From positions 19,534-83,533 of the forward strand of contig JAECUM010003702.1 of NCBI GenBank assembly GCA_016617855.1: 64,000 nt of DNA, in the 5' to 3' direction. A program made the translations under genes and the position numbers. Positions 12,319 through 22,615 of the stretch are shown piece after piece. The notes under the pieces were generated by a model. The model saw nothing but the letters and a program-made list of their open reading frames with translations. It was not told the DNA's origin and did not search any database. Numbering within the stretch: position 1 is the stretch's first letter; each line of letters opens with the position of its first letter. The DNA is from Megalonaias nervosa. Taxonomy: Eukaryota > Mollusca > Bivalvia > Unionida > Unionidae.

Positions 12319-12409
12319 CCTTATAGAATTTGGTAGTGCTGGATGATGTTTAACTGGCTCACGCGCTCTTGTCGCTGAGACGTCAGTTATATCCATAATA
12401 ATTTATATC
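12319..12409. promoter_or_regulatory. Divergent intergenic region between ATPase and PLA2 genes
   Basis: Ninety-one bases separate two start codons that face outward, so promoters for both genes should lie here. I see TATA-like AT-rich stretches (ATAATTTATATCATGG next to the plus-strand start) but no firmly identifiable element. Confidence 0.35.
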
Positions 12410-12915
12410 ATGGATTTATATTGTGTTCGATGTAGAGCACCCACGCCAACTAGTGGATTAACTACTGTGACAACTAAAAATAAAAAACGTGCTCTTACAG
12501 GTAAATGTGAGCGATGTGGCACAAAAAATTTTAGATTTATTTCGTCGAAAACAAAAACCGGTGGTGATATTGCTACTTCGCTGGAAAAATTACCAGGAAC
12601 TCCATGGGCCATGTACCCTGGTGAGAAACATCTGTCTTGTTATAATTACTGTGGTCCTGGAGAACTCGTCTCAATATCCGACTCCATAATCAAGACCAAC
12701 CAAAACCTGGAGAGTATCCAATAAACGCAATTGATCAAGCGTGTCATATTCATGATGTTGCGTAAAAAAGCAAAGATTTACAACAACAGCACCTCGCAGA
12801 TGTGAAGTTCATTCATGCGTCAAATTCTATACCTGATAAATCTCTCAGAGAAAAACTTGCTAGCTTCCTAGTAAAATCTGCGATGAAAGGTAAACTAATG
12901 CAAAGGGGCTGGTAA
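12410..12915 (+). pseudogene. DUF5679 zinc-ribbon plus phospholipase A2 protein, broken
   Basis: The N-terminus has a four-cysteine zinc ribbon, CVRC (residues 5-8) and CERC (33-36), in the arrangement of DUF5679, a domain found in many eukaryotic DNA viruses. A secreted-type PLA2 core follows: the calcium-loop motif YCGPG at residues 80-84, and in another frame the His-Asp catalytic helix with DQACHIHD (12,733-12,756). A frameshift lies just after the calcium loop and an in-frame TAA at 12,763-12,765. The C-terminus then continues open to 12,915. Parvovirus and some adintovirus/Polinton capsid-associated proteins carry such a PLA2 for escape from endosomes. That role is inferred. The integrase gene starts 26 bp downstream on the same strand. 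Confidence 0.8.
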
Positions 12916-12941
12916 TTAATCAACTGATTATTATCATAATA

Positions 12942-13916
12942 ATGGAATCTGTTTTTTGTAGTCCAAGAGGATATTGGAGAGGTAAAGCAGCGATTAGTAA
13001 ACTTGCTGAAGCAGCGAAAGTCTCACGTGTTGTTGCTGCAAATTTGTTAGCACGACAGGCAATATGGTAAATCTATTTACATCCACCTAAAAAAAATTCA
13101 GTACGCGCATTTTGATGTCAGCGTCCCCAATGAAGTTCATCAAGCAGATATTTTATTTTTACCGGACGATACTATTAAAATTGGTAGACGTCGATCACGC
13201 ATATACAAATACGCGTAAACTGTCGTTGACGTTGCAAGTATATATAAAGAAGCAGAACCACTATCAACTAAAACAGCAACTGAAGTTGCATCTGCGTTTG
13301 AACGAATTTATCAACGAGGACCCTTTGCAATGGCCGCAACTATTACAGGTTGATTCTGGCAAAGAATTTCTTGGTGCAGTATCATCGTTGATGAAGCAAC
13401 ATAATGTCAAAATCAGACGAGGACATACCGCAATTCATCGTGATCAGGCAATTGTTGAACGATTTAATCGAATACTTGCTGAGAGATTATTTGGATACCA
13501 GTATGCGAAGGAAATAATTCAGTCAGATACGAGATCTCACGAATGGGTTGGAAGATTACCAAGTGTGATAGCTGCGTTAAATAATGAAAATATTCGTGCA
13601 ACTTCTATGAAAACCACCGTCGCGATTACAAAGAAACATATACCTGTACAACGACGCGGCTTTTCAAAACAGCCAGTGTTAGGTAATGTGTCTGTCAGAT
13701 ATTTATATGAACCCGGTGAACTCGAAGGGGGTAGAAAAAAGAGCAACTGATCCTATCTGGAGTGTGACCACACATAAAATTTCCAGCGTGGTTAGATCCA
13801 CAGGTAGACCTGCAATCTATAGACTAGATTCAACTGCTCCTCAACGTGGATTTGTACGCGAACAATTACAAGTAATTCCTGAAGACACACAATTACCACC
13901 GCGTTCACTTCTGTAA
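12942..13916 (+). pseudogene. Polinton-type RVE (DDE) integrase, broken
   Basis: It inserts the linear element into host DNA. The start is ATG 12,942, and the first 42 codons form a helical N-terminal region that ends at TAA 13,068-13,070. The catalytic triad is visible: first Asp near 13,147 (QADILF), second Asp at 13,352 (VDSGKEF) and Glu at 13,457 (AIVERFNR), with 34 residues between the last two. A C-terminal chromodomain-like or SH3-like segment with RYLYEPGELEGG follows, then a frameshift in an A-run near 13,735. The final part is read in another frame to TAA 13,914-13,916. The first third is scattered over frames. The 3' end overlaps the end of the convergent helicase-HNH frame by about 12 bp. 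The family resembles C. elegans F54H12.3-type integrases. Confidence 0.85.
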
Positions 13917-15365
13917 ACTAGCACTCCTACGTCGATTACATTCAAGACAGGCCAGCATTACATTTTAGCGCGTGTGACCAAGACTACTATTAATTCTATC
14001 AACGGTAAACTGTCTTGGATTATTATTCGAATACTGCCACAACATATTACAGTTACAACTTGTACAGTGATTATTCTGTCGCTGTTTCAGTGTCTTGATA
14101 AATTGAACGTCGAGATCAAAATCGCGGTTATATTTTTTGTCAGATTGTCGGTACCCAGACAATTTTTTCTTGACAACTTCATCGCATACATCATCAGCGA
14201 TTTCTTCGGTTATTACGCAATCCATAATAACCCTGTGCAGCTGAGATATTCTTCTGACTCGAGACACCGCGAGATAAACTAAATTTGACCACTCGATCCG
14301 ATCATCAGTAATCCAAATATTTGTATCAGAAATAGTGAATCCTTGTGATGAATGAATCGTTATAGCGTATCCTAACGTCCATGGAGTTTTACTCATGCTC
14401 AACGCGCTCGTAACAGCACTGACAGGAACTGCGACAATATTATTTAGTACAAGATTTTGTTTACCACCACCAGGAATTTCAACTTCAATATTCTGCATCC
14501 GTGTATCTGCTTGGCGATAACACAATGGTATAGGGAGATTTGGAAATCTTTCCTTGTGACGCAGAAATAATTTCTCTTGAAGTGTATCACGAACTATCTT
14601 TCTACTTGCAACTATCAAATCAACTGGCCTCCATAAATTCCAAAAATCATTCATGGACGTCTCTGGAATTACTCCACGCATTATTTCACATTGGATTCTA
14701 TCTGGCTGCAGTCTGATTAACTTTTAAAATTCTCGTAGCGATTCATCAACGGCTCTATGATCATCATTTATTTCTTTGTAATAATCTACGGTGTTCTTTA
14801 ACCATTCGTGTGGAGACTGCCCAACAAAAGGTGGTGGTTGACCATGGTCGCCACACATTATCACAGCTGTATTTTTTGTTAACAGCCACGACAGAAACAT
14901 TTTTAATACTTGTAGCGATACCGTACAAATTTCGTCCCAGATAATAATCTTGGGAATATATTTCTCACCCATCCGCGATGACGTCCACGCGTCTTCGCAC
15001 CATCTGAAGAACCTATGATACGTCTGTGATTTAACCCCTCGTTCGGTCATTTCTCTGGCGAGTCTGTGTGGGCGTCAGCACAATCGTATCAAAAATCCGA
15101 AATAATGCAATCGTGCGTGTTGTTTTACCAGAACCACCACATCCATTTACGTAAACGGTTTTATGCCTGGATAAGGGATCATACACAGATGGCGCTGTCG
15201 ATACTGGTATGTGATTGTTATTCTTGTAATACTTCTCCCCGATTTCAACGTCGGCAGATTCAGAATACCCGAATATGCTTTTGCGTTTTATTCTCCATGA
15301 TCCCCATTCACCAGTGCCAAGTAATCCATGACGCGTGTCTAAACATTTTCATTTATATAAAATGA
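13905..15365 (-). pseudogene. SF1 (PIF1-like) helicase with C-terminal HNH domain, broken
   Basis: The helicase would unwind element DNA during replication. Walker A GCGGSGKT lies at 15,144-15,121, Walker B IIIWDEI near 14,948-14,928, and motif III CGDHGQPPP at about 14,855-14,829. Motifs V/VI follow as AITIHSSQGFTI and LVYLAVSRVRR. Downstream in the same frame is an HNH-like zinc module: CTSC, then FTVDRINSSLGH, and after a TAA at about 13,963 a second Cys pair, ACLECNRRR, ending at about 13,905. A second in-frame TAA lies at 14,724, and one frameshift lies near 15,060-15,080. No convincing start codon separates it from the polymerase upstream, where the frame is open for at least 200 bp before Walker A. 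A polymerase-helicase-HNH fusion is therefore likely. Confidence 0.8.
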
Positions 15366-17338
15366 ATCCGTGGCAACTCTGACAGCGATCAACGGAAATC
15401 TGTTTATCATCGATAATAAGTTTATTGAAATGTACGCGAGCACAGAAGATCTTAAATGAGTAAACTGCGGAGACTCACCACCGATATAACTCACAATTGT
15501 ACCCATTTTAGTTCCGTTCGATAAATAAACATCATTTCGGTTTATAAACATATTTCTCTCCGTTGTATCAGCAATTATAAAATCGAGTTCTGCATCGTCC
15601 ATGATCAACCTGGTACACGTTCGTTTATGATCATACGCTCCACCCTGAGTAAACTTACCGATTATTTTTCTGCCGAGATCTTTTGCAACTTTTTCATTAT
15701 TTTCTTTGTTGTATCCGGATACAACATTAATAAGTTTAACAACTTCATCCTCGTCAAGATTAGGAAATTTTTCCTTGATATCTTTTTCTGAATCAAACTT
15801 ATTTGCTTGTGGCAACCAAACTTGTTTCTGAGGACGATTCGATATTATCGCTTCATTTACAACCAACGATATTAATATTTTTACATCAATCATATATCGT
15901 AACAACAGTGTTTTTCTGAGAAATGTCTTCCAAACCACGCATAAACAATCGGATGGAGATCTCGTGCAAATTCAAATGAATTTACGCAGGCGAATCCAGT
16001 CAGATCAAAATCTGGCAGAGCTCCATTTATTGCAGCTCTTGTCATCTCGTGTGTTGGATGACCAAATCTTTTAAAGTATTCCGAACACTCTCCATATCCA
16101 AGAAAACTTCCAGCATAACACGCTACCATGTCAACGGATTCAACGTCGTTATAATCGTACCAGGTATTCCATAATCCGCCGTGTCCGTATTCGACGCAGC
16201 TTAGCTGTGCATCAACGAGAAATTCCGATCTTGTAGGTTCCATGAATTTTTCGCCTGAGCAAAGTGAGCAGCAACTGATGAAACGGTAAAACAGTTATTC
16301 AGTAATTGTTCGATAGCGTCATTGTTGTTTGTGTATTTCAGAGGAAGATTTTTCATTTCTTCGTGGAGTGACTCTGCACGTTACATTTCTCCGCTAGGCC
16401 GCACAAACTGATCGTAATTTCCATCATCGACACTTCGAAATAGCCACACGGATACAGGGTCACTCTTACTGATATCGTTGATAAAATCAAACATAACGTC
16501 GTTGTAAAATTTAACTGCTCTGTTTTGTGGAAATATCACCACGGACGTCCATGCATACGCATTATGATCAATAATTGTTATCGGAGTTCCATTTTTTGTG
16601 TATTTCGGCGCGTATAAAATCTCTCCGGTTAATGTCTTCACCGTAATCGAAAATCTTAATTTTTTTCTAGTTCAGCAACGTCGCTGATAGACGCTCCGGT
16701 ATCTTTAACTTTTTCTGCCTATGTGTTTATTTTCTCACGTCGAAAATCCAATAAACCGTTTCCACGTATCACTGCTGCGAAATGTCCTGTAACTCGTTCA
16801 GCTACACAATTTAGCCTTGACAGTTTCATCGGCGCAAGATCATCGACGTCATGTCGTTCACGTAGCTGATATAACGCATAAACAACTGCAGTCACAGGAT
16901 ACGCTCGTTCGTAATATGGTTTGTGAATGCCGGTCAGAGTACCTAGTTTGGAATTTTTATTCAACGTGACGATGCTAATTCCAATGGTCACGCGGACAGG
17001 GTCACGTTTGTTACGGATAATCCAAACTTCGTCGTCCGTCTGCACAATAAATTTTATTAGAATAATATATCGCTGATCATCGAGGTAGTTAATAATTTTC
17101 CTTCCTCGCTCGTCATTCATTGTAGCATCGACAACATTTCTAATATTAGATATTGACCACGTATGAGCTGCACCATCGTCGCGAAATTCCTTCTTGGCTT
17201 CGTTGATACGATCAGTAATATCGTTGTTCATCAGCGCCAAATCTTGCATCGAAAAACTAAATTTAGATTCCGGCAGCTTGTAAGATCAAATCTAGCTCAA
17301 GATGGCTTAATTGCAGATAATCTCGTGAATTCCCCCAT
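15339..17338 (-). pseudogene. Family-B DNA polymerase, broken
   Basis: It would copy the element, probably by protein priming as in other Polintons. Conserved blocks in order are an N-terminal region (17,249-16,719), LYAPKYTKNG (about 16,620), GHGGLWNTW (about 16,185-16,160), motif A as SVDMVACYAGS (about 16,140), a motif B-like KIIGKFTQGG (about 15,670-15,640), and motif C as VATDSFYI near 15,370. Motif C normally reads YxDTDS, so the first Asp appears replaced by Ala. Breaks include a TAG at 16,719, a frameshift near 16,650, frame changes around 16,240-16,380 and 15,890-15,940, and a TAG near 15,342. An ATG at 17,338 may be the true start, with ATG 17,249 internal. The short segment after motif C runs without a break into the helicase frame. 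Confidence 0.8.
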
Positions 17339-17449
17339 ATTATAATTAAGGCAAAAATGTGTTTAATTAAACTTTAATTAACTATATAATGATACAAACA
17401 AATAGTAAATGTATTTGGTTAATGATAGGATTTACAACTCCTTGTAACC

Positions 17450-17671
17450 GCGCATGCGTAACGAATTCTGCGGCCATCACATGCAAAGTGGCGTGGAAGT
17501 CTAGGACCAAAACCGTGCTTGCGGTGTGGTGTTGGAGTCAGAGGAGAAACACGGTTATGTGTGCAATGTGGTGGTAAAAAATATAGAGAGCTGAAACGAT
17601 ATTATGATAAAAAAAATGTCGAGTCTCCCATAAAAACTGCCGAAGACTATCTCGCCAGGTTTTCAAAATAA
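17450..17671 (+). CDS. Small zinc-ribbon protein, likely partial
   Basis: The open frame ending at TAA 17,669-17,671 contains CLRC and CVQC separated by about 12 residues, a zinc-ribbon spacing, followed by a basic tail with KKYRELKRYY. The start is unclear. The clearest ATG (17,453) is in another frame and leads into CGHH, so a frameshift near 17,490 is likely. It lies between the PolB start (divergent) and the HNH gene (same strand, 29 bp on). No function is assignable. DNA or RNA binding is possible. Confidence 0.5.
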
Positions 17672-17700
17672 CAATTTGGACAAATAATATTAGTATACAA

Positions 17701-18189
17701 ATGGAGCAAAATGAATTTGTAAAAAGCCCCATCATCAAGAATTTTGAAGCATCTCGTGATGGTGTAATCAGACACTGTCGACGGAAAAACCCAGTCGGTG
17801 TTGTTGATAATACTGGTTATCTCAGATTTAATGCTCATAGATTCGTGTTCGAATCATTTCATGGACTGCTCGAAAACGACCTTGTAATCGATCATATTGA
17901 TCGAAATCGGAAAAATAATTCTTTTTCGAATTTGCAAGCCATTACGTAAAGCCAGAATTGCAAATTCGGAAGAGTCGGTTATAATGATAAATCTCCAAGA
18001 TCAATTGTATCTACAAATGTTGAGACAGGCGAAGAGATAATATTTTCATCGATATATGCAGCTGCTAAATATTTTGATATTTGCAGGCGTTCGGTAAAAT
18101 ATGTCGCAGATAATATAACCAAATCAGCATTTTCAAATAAATACGATCAGCGAATTATATTTAAATATCATAAACATGAAGCGAGATAA
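17701..18189 (+). pseudogene. HNH endonuclease with NUMOD-type C-terminus, frameshifted
   Basis: Starting at ATG 17,701, the first frame gives a compact HNH fold with the motif VIDHIDRNRKNNSFSNLQ (about residues 61-78), as in phage and giant-virus homing endonucleases of the HNH_3 group. That frame stops at 17,949. A second frame then encodes a NUMOD-like DNA-binding repeat containing SSIYAAAKYFDI and ends at TAA 18,187. Such enzymes spread themselves or the genome that carries them by cutting unoccupied sites. This free-standing gene is separate from the HNH module at the helicase C-terminus. Confidence 0.8.
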
Positions 18190-18279
18190 CTCCGTGAAGC
18201 AAAGCTCGTTCTGATAGTGTAATTAAGCAGTTGTCCCGCTTGATGACGTTACTGTAGTGATTTATTTGTAATTTTGTTG

Positions 18280-18440
18280 TTGTTGTTGTGGGGCTTAACG
18301 CCATTTTTCAGCACACGATAGGCTATACATGGCGGCCAGTATTAATGGTGGAGGAAGAAACCGGGAAAGCCGCGGATAGAACCACCGACCCACGAGAAGC
18401 TACTGGCAAGCTTTCTCACATATCCACATTCGCCGAAGTA
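18280..18440 (+). repeat. Dispersed host repeat inserted in the Polinton
   Basis: A segment with GGGCTTAACGCCATTTTTCA, then ACATGGCGGCC, AAACCGGGAAAGCC and CTACTGGCAAGCTTTCT matches a minus-strand copy at about 41,880-42,125. Finding the same unit inside and outside the Polinton shows it is a host repeat that jumped in. The class is unclear, possibly a SINE-like unit. Confidence 0.65.
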
Positions 18441-18869
18441 ATTTTTTGTGTGTTTAATATTCAGTAACTGTCTGTAGTCTGTGGTTGTAATTTACATCTT
18501 TTCACTTTAATAAATTCAGATTGTTCACGAGTTTGATTCAGGTAGGTTATTTTCAATGTGGCCGTGCAAATTACAGGTAGGTTACTTTTATATTTTCAAT
18601 GTTGGCCGTGCAAATTCCAGGTAAGTTATTTTTAGATCTTGGATTCACGCAACATCTGTTTCCAATACATCCGGCGGTATTTTATGTCCACGTTGTATTC
18701 AGCTGAAACATGTGTGAAATTGAAATAAATCCACACTGCAGTTTGTAACTCCTGACATATGTGAGATTTATTTTAGAAATTAAAATTTACATTACGCTGT
18801 CAGTATACTGGTCGTACGTAAGTTGCCAGCATAGGTGACTATAGCAAATTCCGAACATTGTATTTGTAA

Positions 18870-18965
18870 GAACGTACAATGGCGCAGTGCTAACGCGTAG
18901 AATTCTCGTACTCGAGGTCTGGGATTCGAATCTCATGACTGACATATCGTCGATGGGGGCATTAT
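18870..18965 (+). mobile_element. tRNA-derived SINE fragment inside the Polinton
   Basis: A-box-like TGGCGCAGTGCTAACGCG and B-box-like GGGATTCGAATCTC are spaced as in a tRNA promoter. The sequence does not fold as a complete tRNA with an acceptor stem that I can see, so it is more likely a SINE head than a tRNA gene. Confidence 0.6.
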
Positions 18966-19204
18966 TGCCAAATTTATCTTAATAGTTGGGGATCCGCCAG
19001 CCCTCGAACTTCAGAGAAAAATCACTTTCTCCCACCATGTCACCATGTGGTGGGCGCACTTTTGCACTCCCCGCGGTTGATTATGGGGGAAAGTGTGCAT
19101 GATCTGTTGAACGTAGAGAAGGCCCCGTTGTGTGTTGTGCCGTCCAATATCTACAAATACAGATCGCCTAAAATGTCGTTTGGCAATCTGAGGGCGGATG
19201 GGTA

Positions 19205-19290
19205 TTGCTGTAAATACGCTACTATCCTTGTATATAATTGCTGTAGATATGCTACTATCCTTGTACATAATTGCTGTAAATACGCTACTA
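19205..19290. repeat. 33-bp tandem repeat, about 2.6 copies
   Basis: Units of TGCTGTAAATACGCTACTAT plus CCTTGTATATAAT repeat with a few substitutions. Overlapping open frames on both strands are repeat artefacts. Confidence 0.85.
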
Positions 19291-19383
19291 TATGTATCTG
19301 TGCCGTCCATATAATCAAATACTATAATCATATGTTTGTGCTGTCTGGAAAAAACATTCCTCAACGAGGAATATTTTTTAAAA

Positions 19384-20365
19384 TTCTGATTCAGATTTTT
19401 TAAAATATTTTTTATTTTTAATATTATTCTGATTCAGATTTTTTTAAATATATTTTTTATTTTTATTTTGAGATTCAGAAATATTTTTTACATTTATTAA
19501 TATTTTATTTTTTATTATTATATTAATTCTGATTCAGATTTTTATTTTTAATAATATTTTATTTTAATATTATTCTGATTCAGAAATATTTTTATATTTT
19601 TTATTTTTATTATTCTGATTCAGAAATATTTTTATATTAATTCTGATTCAGAAATATCTGTTATATTAATTCTGATTCAGATTTTTATTTTTTATATTGA
19701 TTCTGATGGAGATTTTTATTTTTATTTTTATTATTATATTAATTCTGATTCAGATTTTTATTTTTATTTTATTTTTATATTAATTCTGATTCAGATTTTT
19801 ATTTTTATTTTATTTTTATATTAATTCTGATTCATATTTTTATTTTTATTATTATATTAATTCTGATTCAGATTTTTTTGTTTGTTATTATATTAATTCT
19901 GATTCAGATTTGTTATATGTTTTAATTTTACATTTATTCTGATTCAGAAATTTTTTTATATTTTTATTTTTATATTAATTCTGATTCAGAAATATTTTTT
20001 AGATTTATTTTTATATTAATTCTGATTAAGATTTTTTTATATTTTTTATTTTTATATTAATTCTGATTCAGGTATTTTTAAAATTTTTATTATTATTCTG
20101 ATTCAGATTTTTTTTACATGTTTTTTTAAAATATTAATTCTGATTCAGATTTTTTAAAATATTTTTTATTTTTATATTAATTCTGATTAAGATTTTTTAT
20201 ATTTTTTATTTGTATATTAATTCTAATTCAGAAATATTTTTAATTTTATTATTATATTAATTCTGATTCAGACTTTTTTTTTATTATTCTGATTCAGAAA
20301 TATTTTTAATTTTATTATTATATAAATTCTGATTCAGACTTTTTTATTATTCTGATTCAGAAATA
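19384..20365 (+). repeat. Array of TTCTGATTCAG(AA) near-palindromes
   Basis: About 25 copies of TTCTGATTCAG, several extended to the 13-mer TTCTGATTCAGAA, are spaced roughly 25-45 bp apart by T/A-rich filler. TTCTGATTCAGAA is a palindrome except at its centre base. Orientation is almost uniform. The array ends 30 bp before the start codon at 20,396. Related sites in inverted or altered form occur on the far side of that ORF (near 20,873 and 21,020-21,080). The look is that of iterons or a multi-site operator, or it may be a decayed minisatellite. Confidence 0.85.
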
Positions 20366-20395
20366 TTTCTATTTTAAATAAATATTTATTATATA

Positions 20396-20852
20396 ATGAA
20401 TCAAGAAAATATTAACGCTGTTATTGTTGCTCTTAAGCAATTACAACAACACGGTATAACAATTTCTGATGAACTTCCTGAAAAAATGTGTGATTTTGAA
20501 TCATTACAATTTCGAAAATCCGAGAACAGATATACACTACCAGCCGATTACAGATTCATAAAGTTGATTCAACAGGCAATGTTACAGTCGCTTGCAGCAG
20601 TTACAGATGCTCAGGTAAAATTATTTGTTCCCTTTTCACACTCAATCGGAAAATTTAAATCAGAATTATCTCACGAATACAAAACAAAAAAGAAAGCAAA
20701 ATGCTCGTATAAAACAACTGAACGAGATTATGACAGCGAGTAAAGCCGCGGAAGAGTTACTGGCGAAAGATAGCGATGAGTGTTACTCGTCCCACAGTGA
20801 AAGTGACGACGACGAAACCAACGGGGTCATCGTGACTAAACAAGAGGGATAA
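20396..20852 (+). pseudogene. Unknown small protein flanked by the near-palindrome arrays
   Basis: ATG 20,396 opens a frame of 115 codons beginning MNQENINAVIVALKQLQQHG, helical and free of low complexity. In an A-rich stretch near 20,690 a frameshift is likely, because an overlapping frame continues with a lysine-rich segment (KQKRKQNARIKQLNEI) into a Ser/Asp/Glu-rich acidic tail, ending at 20,852. The intact product would be about 150 residues with a basic middle and an acidic C-terminus. I do not recognise the family. Being the only gene between the two site arrays, it is a candidate for the protein that binds them. That is inference. Confidence 0.5.
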
Positions 20853-20860
20853 ATATAGTA

Positions 20861-20883
20861 AAAAAATATTTACTCAGAATCAG

Positions 20884-20929
<46 letters not shown>

Positions 20930-21095
20930 CAATAATAACAATAATAACAATTTTTTTATTCTGATAATAAAAAAAAATTAAAAGAAAACAAAATGAACTA
21001 ACAGCATCCCATCATAAATATTTTACTCAGAATCAGATTATTTATTCTTAATCAGATTTATTTTTATTCTGAATCAAATTTATTCAAATTTTTTT
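20861..21095. repeat. AAT/AAC microsatellite and right-side TCTGATTC sites
   Basis: An AAT run (about 20,886-20,930) grading into AAC lies between sites ACTCAGAATCAGA (about 20,872 and 21,023), CTTAATCAGA and TCTGAATCAAA. These share the TCTGATTC core with the left array, mostly in the opposite orientation. Confidence 0.75.
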
Positions 21096-21116
21096 TTTGT
21101 TCCACGAACGCTAGAT

Positions 21117-22589
21117 CTATGATCTCACATACAGATTTACGTTTAGTGATTCTCCACGTAAATCCAAAAGGTGTCCAGACTGATCAGTAAGCTTAAAATT
21201 TTATCCTTGATAACAGTGGATTATGCACACGCAGATAAACAATGTTGATTGGTTCTGATACAATTAAATACCCTGGGGGGACTTGACGGGTAAATGTGTA
21301 TAAAATGTATCCTTGCTGAGCTTGATTAGAGTTTTGTAAATCCACTTGATAACTTCCATCGATGGCGTCACATGCTAGATTGACTGCGATCGTGGACGTT
21401 ATATTGACGATGCCCGGTGATACATGACGGCCGCCCGAGAACTGATCCATGTTGTATCTGAGAATATTTTCTTGCGGGATTTTTTTTTCTCCACGCGGCA
21501 AGAACTTTTGGAAAATATTCATCGATGATATCATCGATTGATTTTCTTAACTCGGACGCGTCAAAATAAGGTATGATAAATGTTGGTAATTGTTTTTCGG
21601 TTATTTGTAATGGTCGAGGAATACTTCTCTGAAGTATTCATTATCGAATACATTAATATAACCATAATTATCCCGCCCCGCGGTAATGATTTCATGAATT
21701 ATTTTTTCGCTCTGAGTTTCATGATCCGCCGCAAGCTGATTTTGGTGTTGTATTGTTTCGATGATTTGTTGTTTTGTATCATCGTTGTAATTTTGCGTCA
21801 TAGAAATAAATAAATTTCGTAAATCACTGATTACTTGCTTGTGTTCGGTTTTAATTACGTCGGTGATAGATTTAAAAAATTCTTCGTCGACGTAATGAAA
21901 ACCTTTACCGTCTTTTACTCCTTGACCAAATATATAATTGTAACTTATTATAGAAAGTCCACTGTCAGGAGAATTAAAAATTGTATCACGGATCTGGAGT
22001 ACCCATGGATCTTGTTTTCGATATTCTGGAAGTTTTAAAAATCTTTTTCTGTCGTCGAAAATTTATCCCGGGTTGGTTCTGGTGGTCTAACATAAACTGG
22101 TGGCGTGGAATTTCTGGCCATCCTAACACAGATCTGATCGAACTCTGATAAATATCTACGACGTAATCCGGTGAATAAATTTCAGTCGCGGACGCGGACG
22201 ACAGCGTCTTTTCGTGAACAGTAATAGCTATCTTGGATTCTTTTCCAGTGATAGATTTAATTCTGCCCTGGAATTCCTCATTGATTTGTCCGATTTGATA
22301 ACTGCCCGTAGGTATGCTGACTACTTGCCAATCTGGAGTTCTATCGGGATTAATTTTGTGCGCGAACACCAACGAGTTATTTGCGGGGAGACCATCAAAC
22401 GACGCTGATCTGATATTTGGCCAGCTATAATAAACTCGTAATTGTGCTAGTGCTATTTCTTTTGCTGGAATTGCAGTTGGAAAAACAACACTGAATTCAG
22501 GATTAGTTGAACTGGTTGATATAATTGTTGTTTTTTTGCGGAGCTGTATTGTTAGCCATCTGTTGCAGTTGTTCCATCGTTGACGACAT
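21117..22589 (-). pseudogene. Penton-like minor capsid/structural protein, broken
   Basis: The frame starts at ATG 22,589 (MSSTMEQLQQMANN). A block at 22,500-22,060 has VYYSWPNIRSASF and a beta-rich segment, followed by a charged coil with QQIIETIQHQNQLAADHET (21,801-21,601). The C-terminal block contains QVPPGYLIV and YLRVHNPLL, and the final segment, in another frame, contains LLDLRGESLNVNLY before TAG at 21,117. At least four frame changes separate these blocks. The order, length (about 480 residues) and C-terminus resemble Polinton proteins annotated as minor capsid or penton. It is the last gene of the minus-strand structural block. Confidence 0.55.
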
Positions 22590-22615
22590 GATTATTATTA
22601 AATTAAGATTTTAAA

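Noticed and set aside
12763..13965. Alternative genetic code or programmed readthrough as the cause of in-frame stops
   Set aside because: TAA, TAG and TGA all occur in frame, at unrelated residues, together with frameshifts. Ordinary decay or assembly error explains this better.
18870..18965. Functional tRNA gene
   Set aside because: A- and B-box-like stretches are present, but I see no full cloverleaf with a paired acceptor stem. Same decision for 7,919-7,982, 29,160-29,255 and 61,397-61,470.
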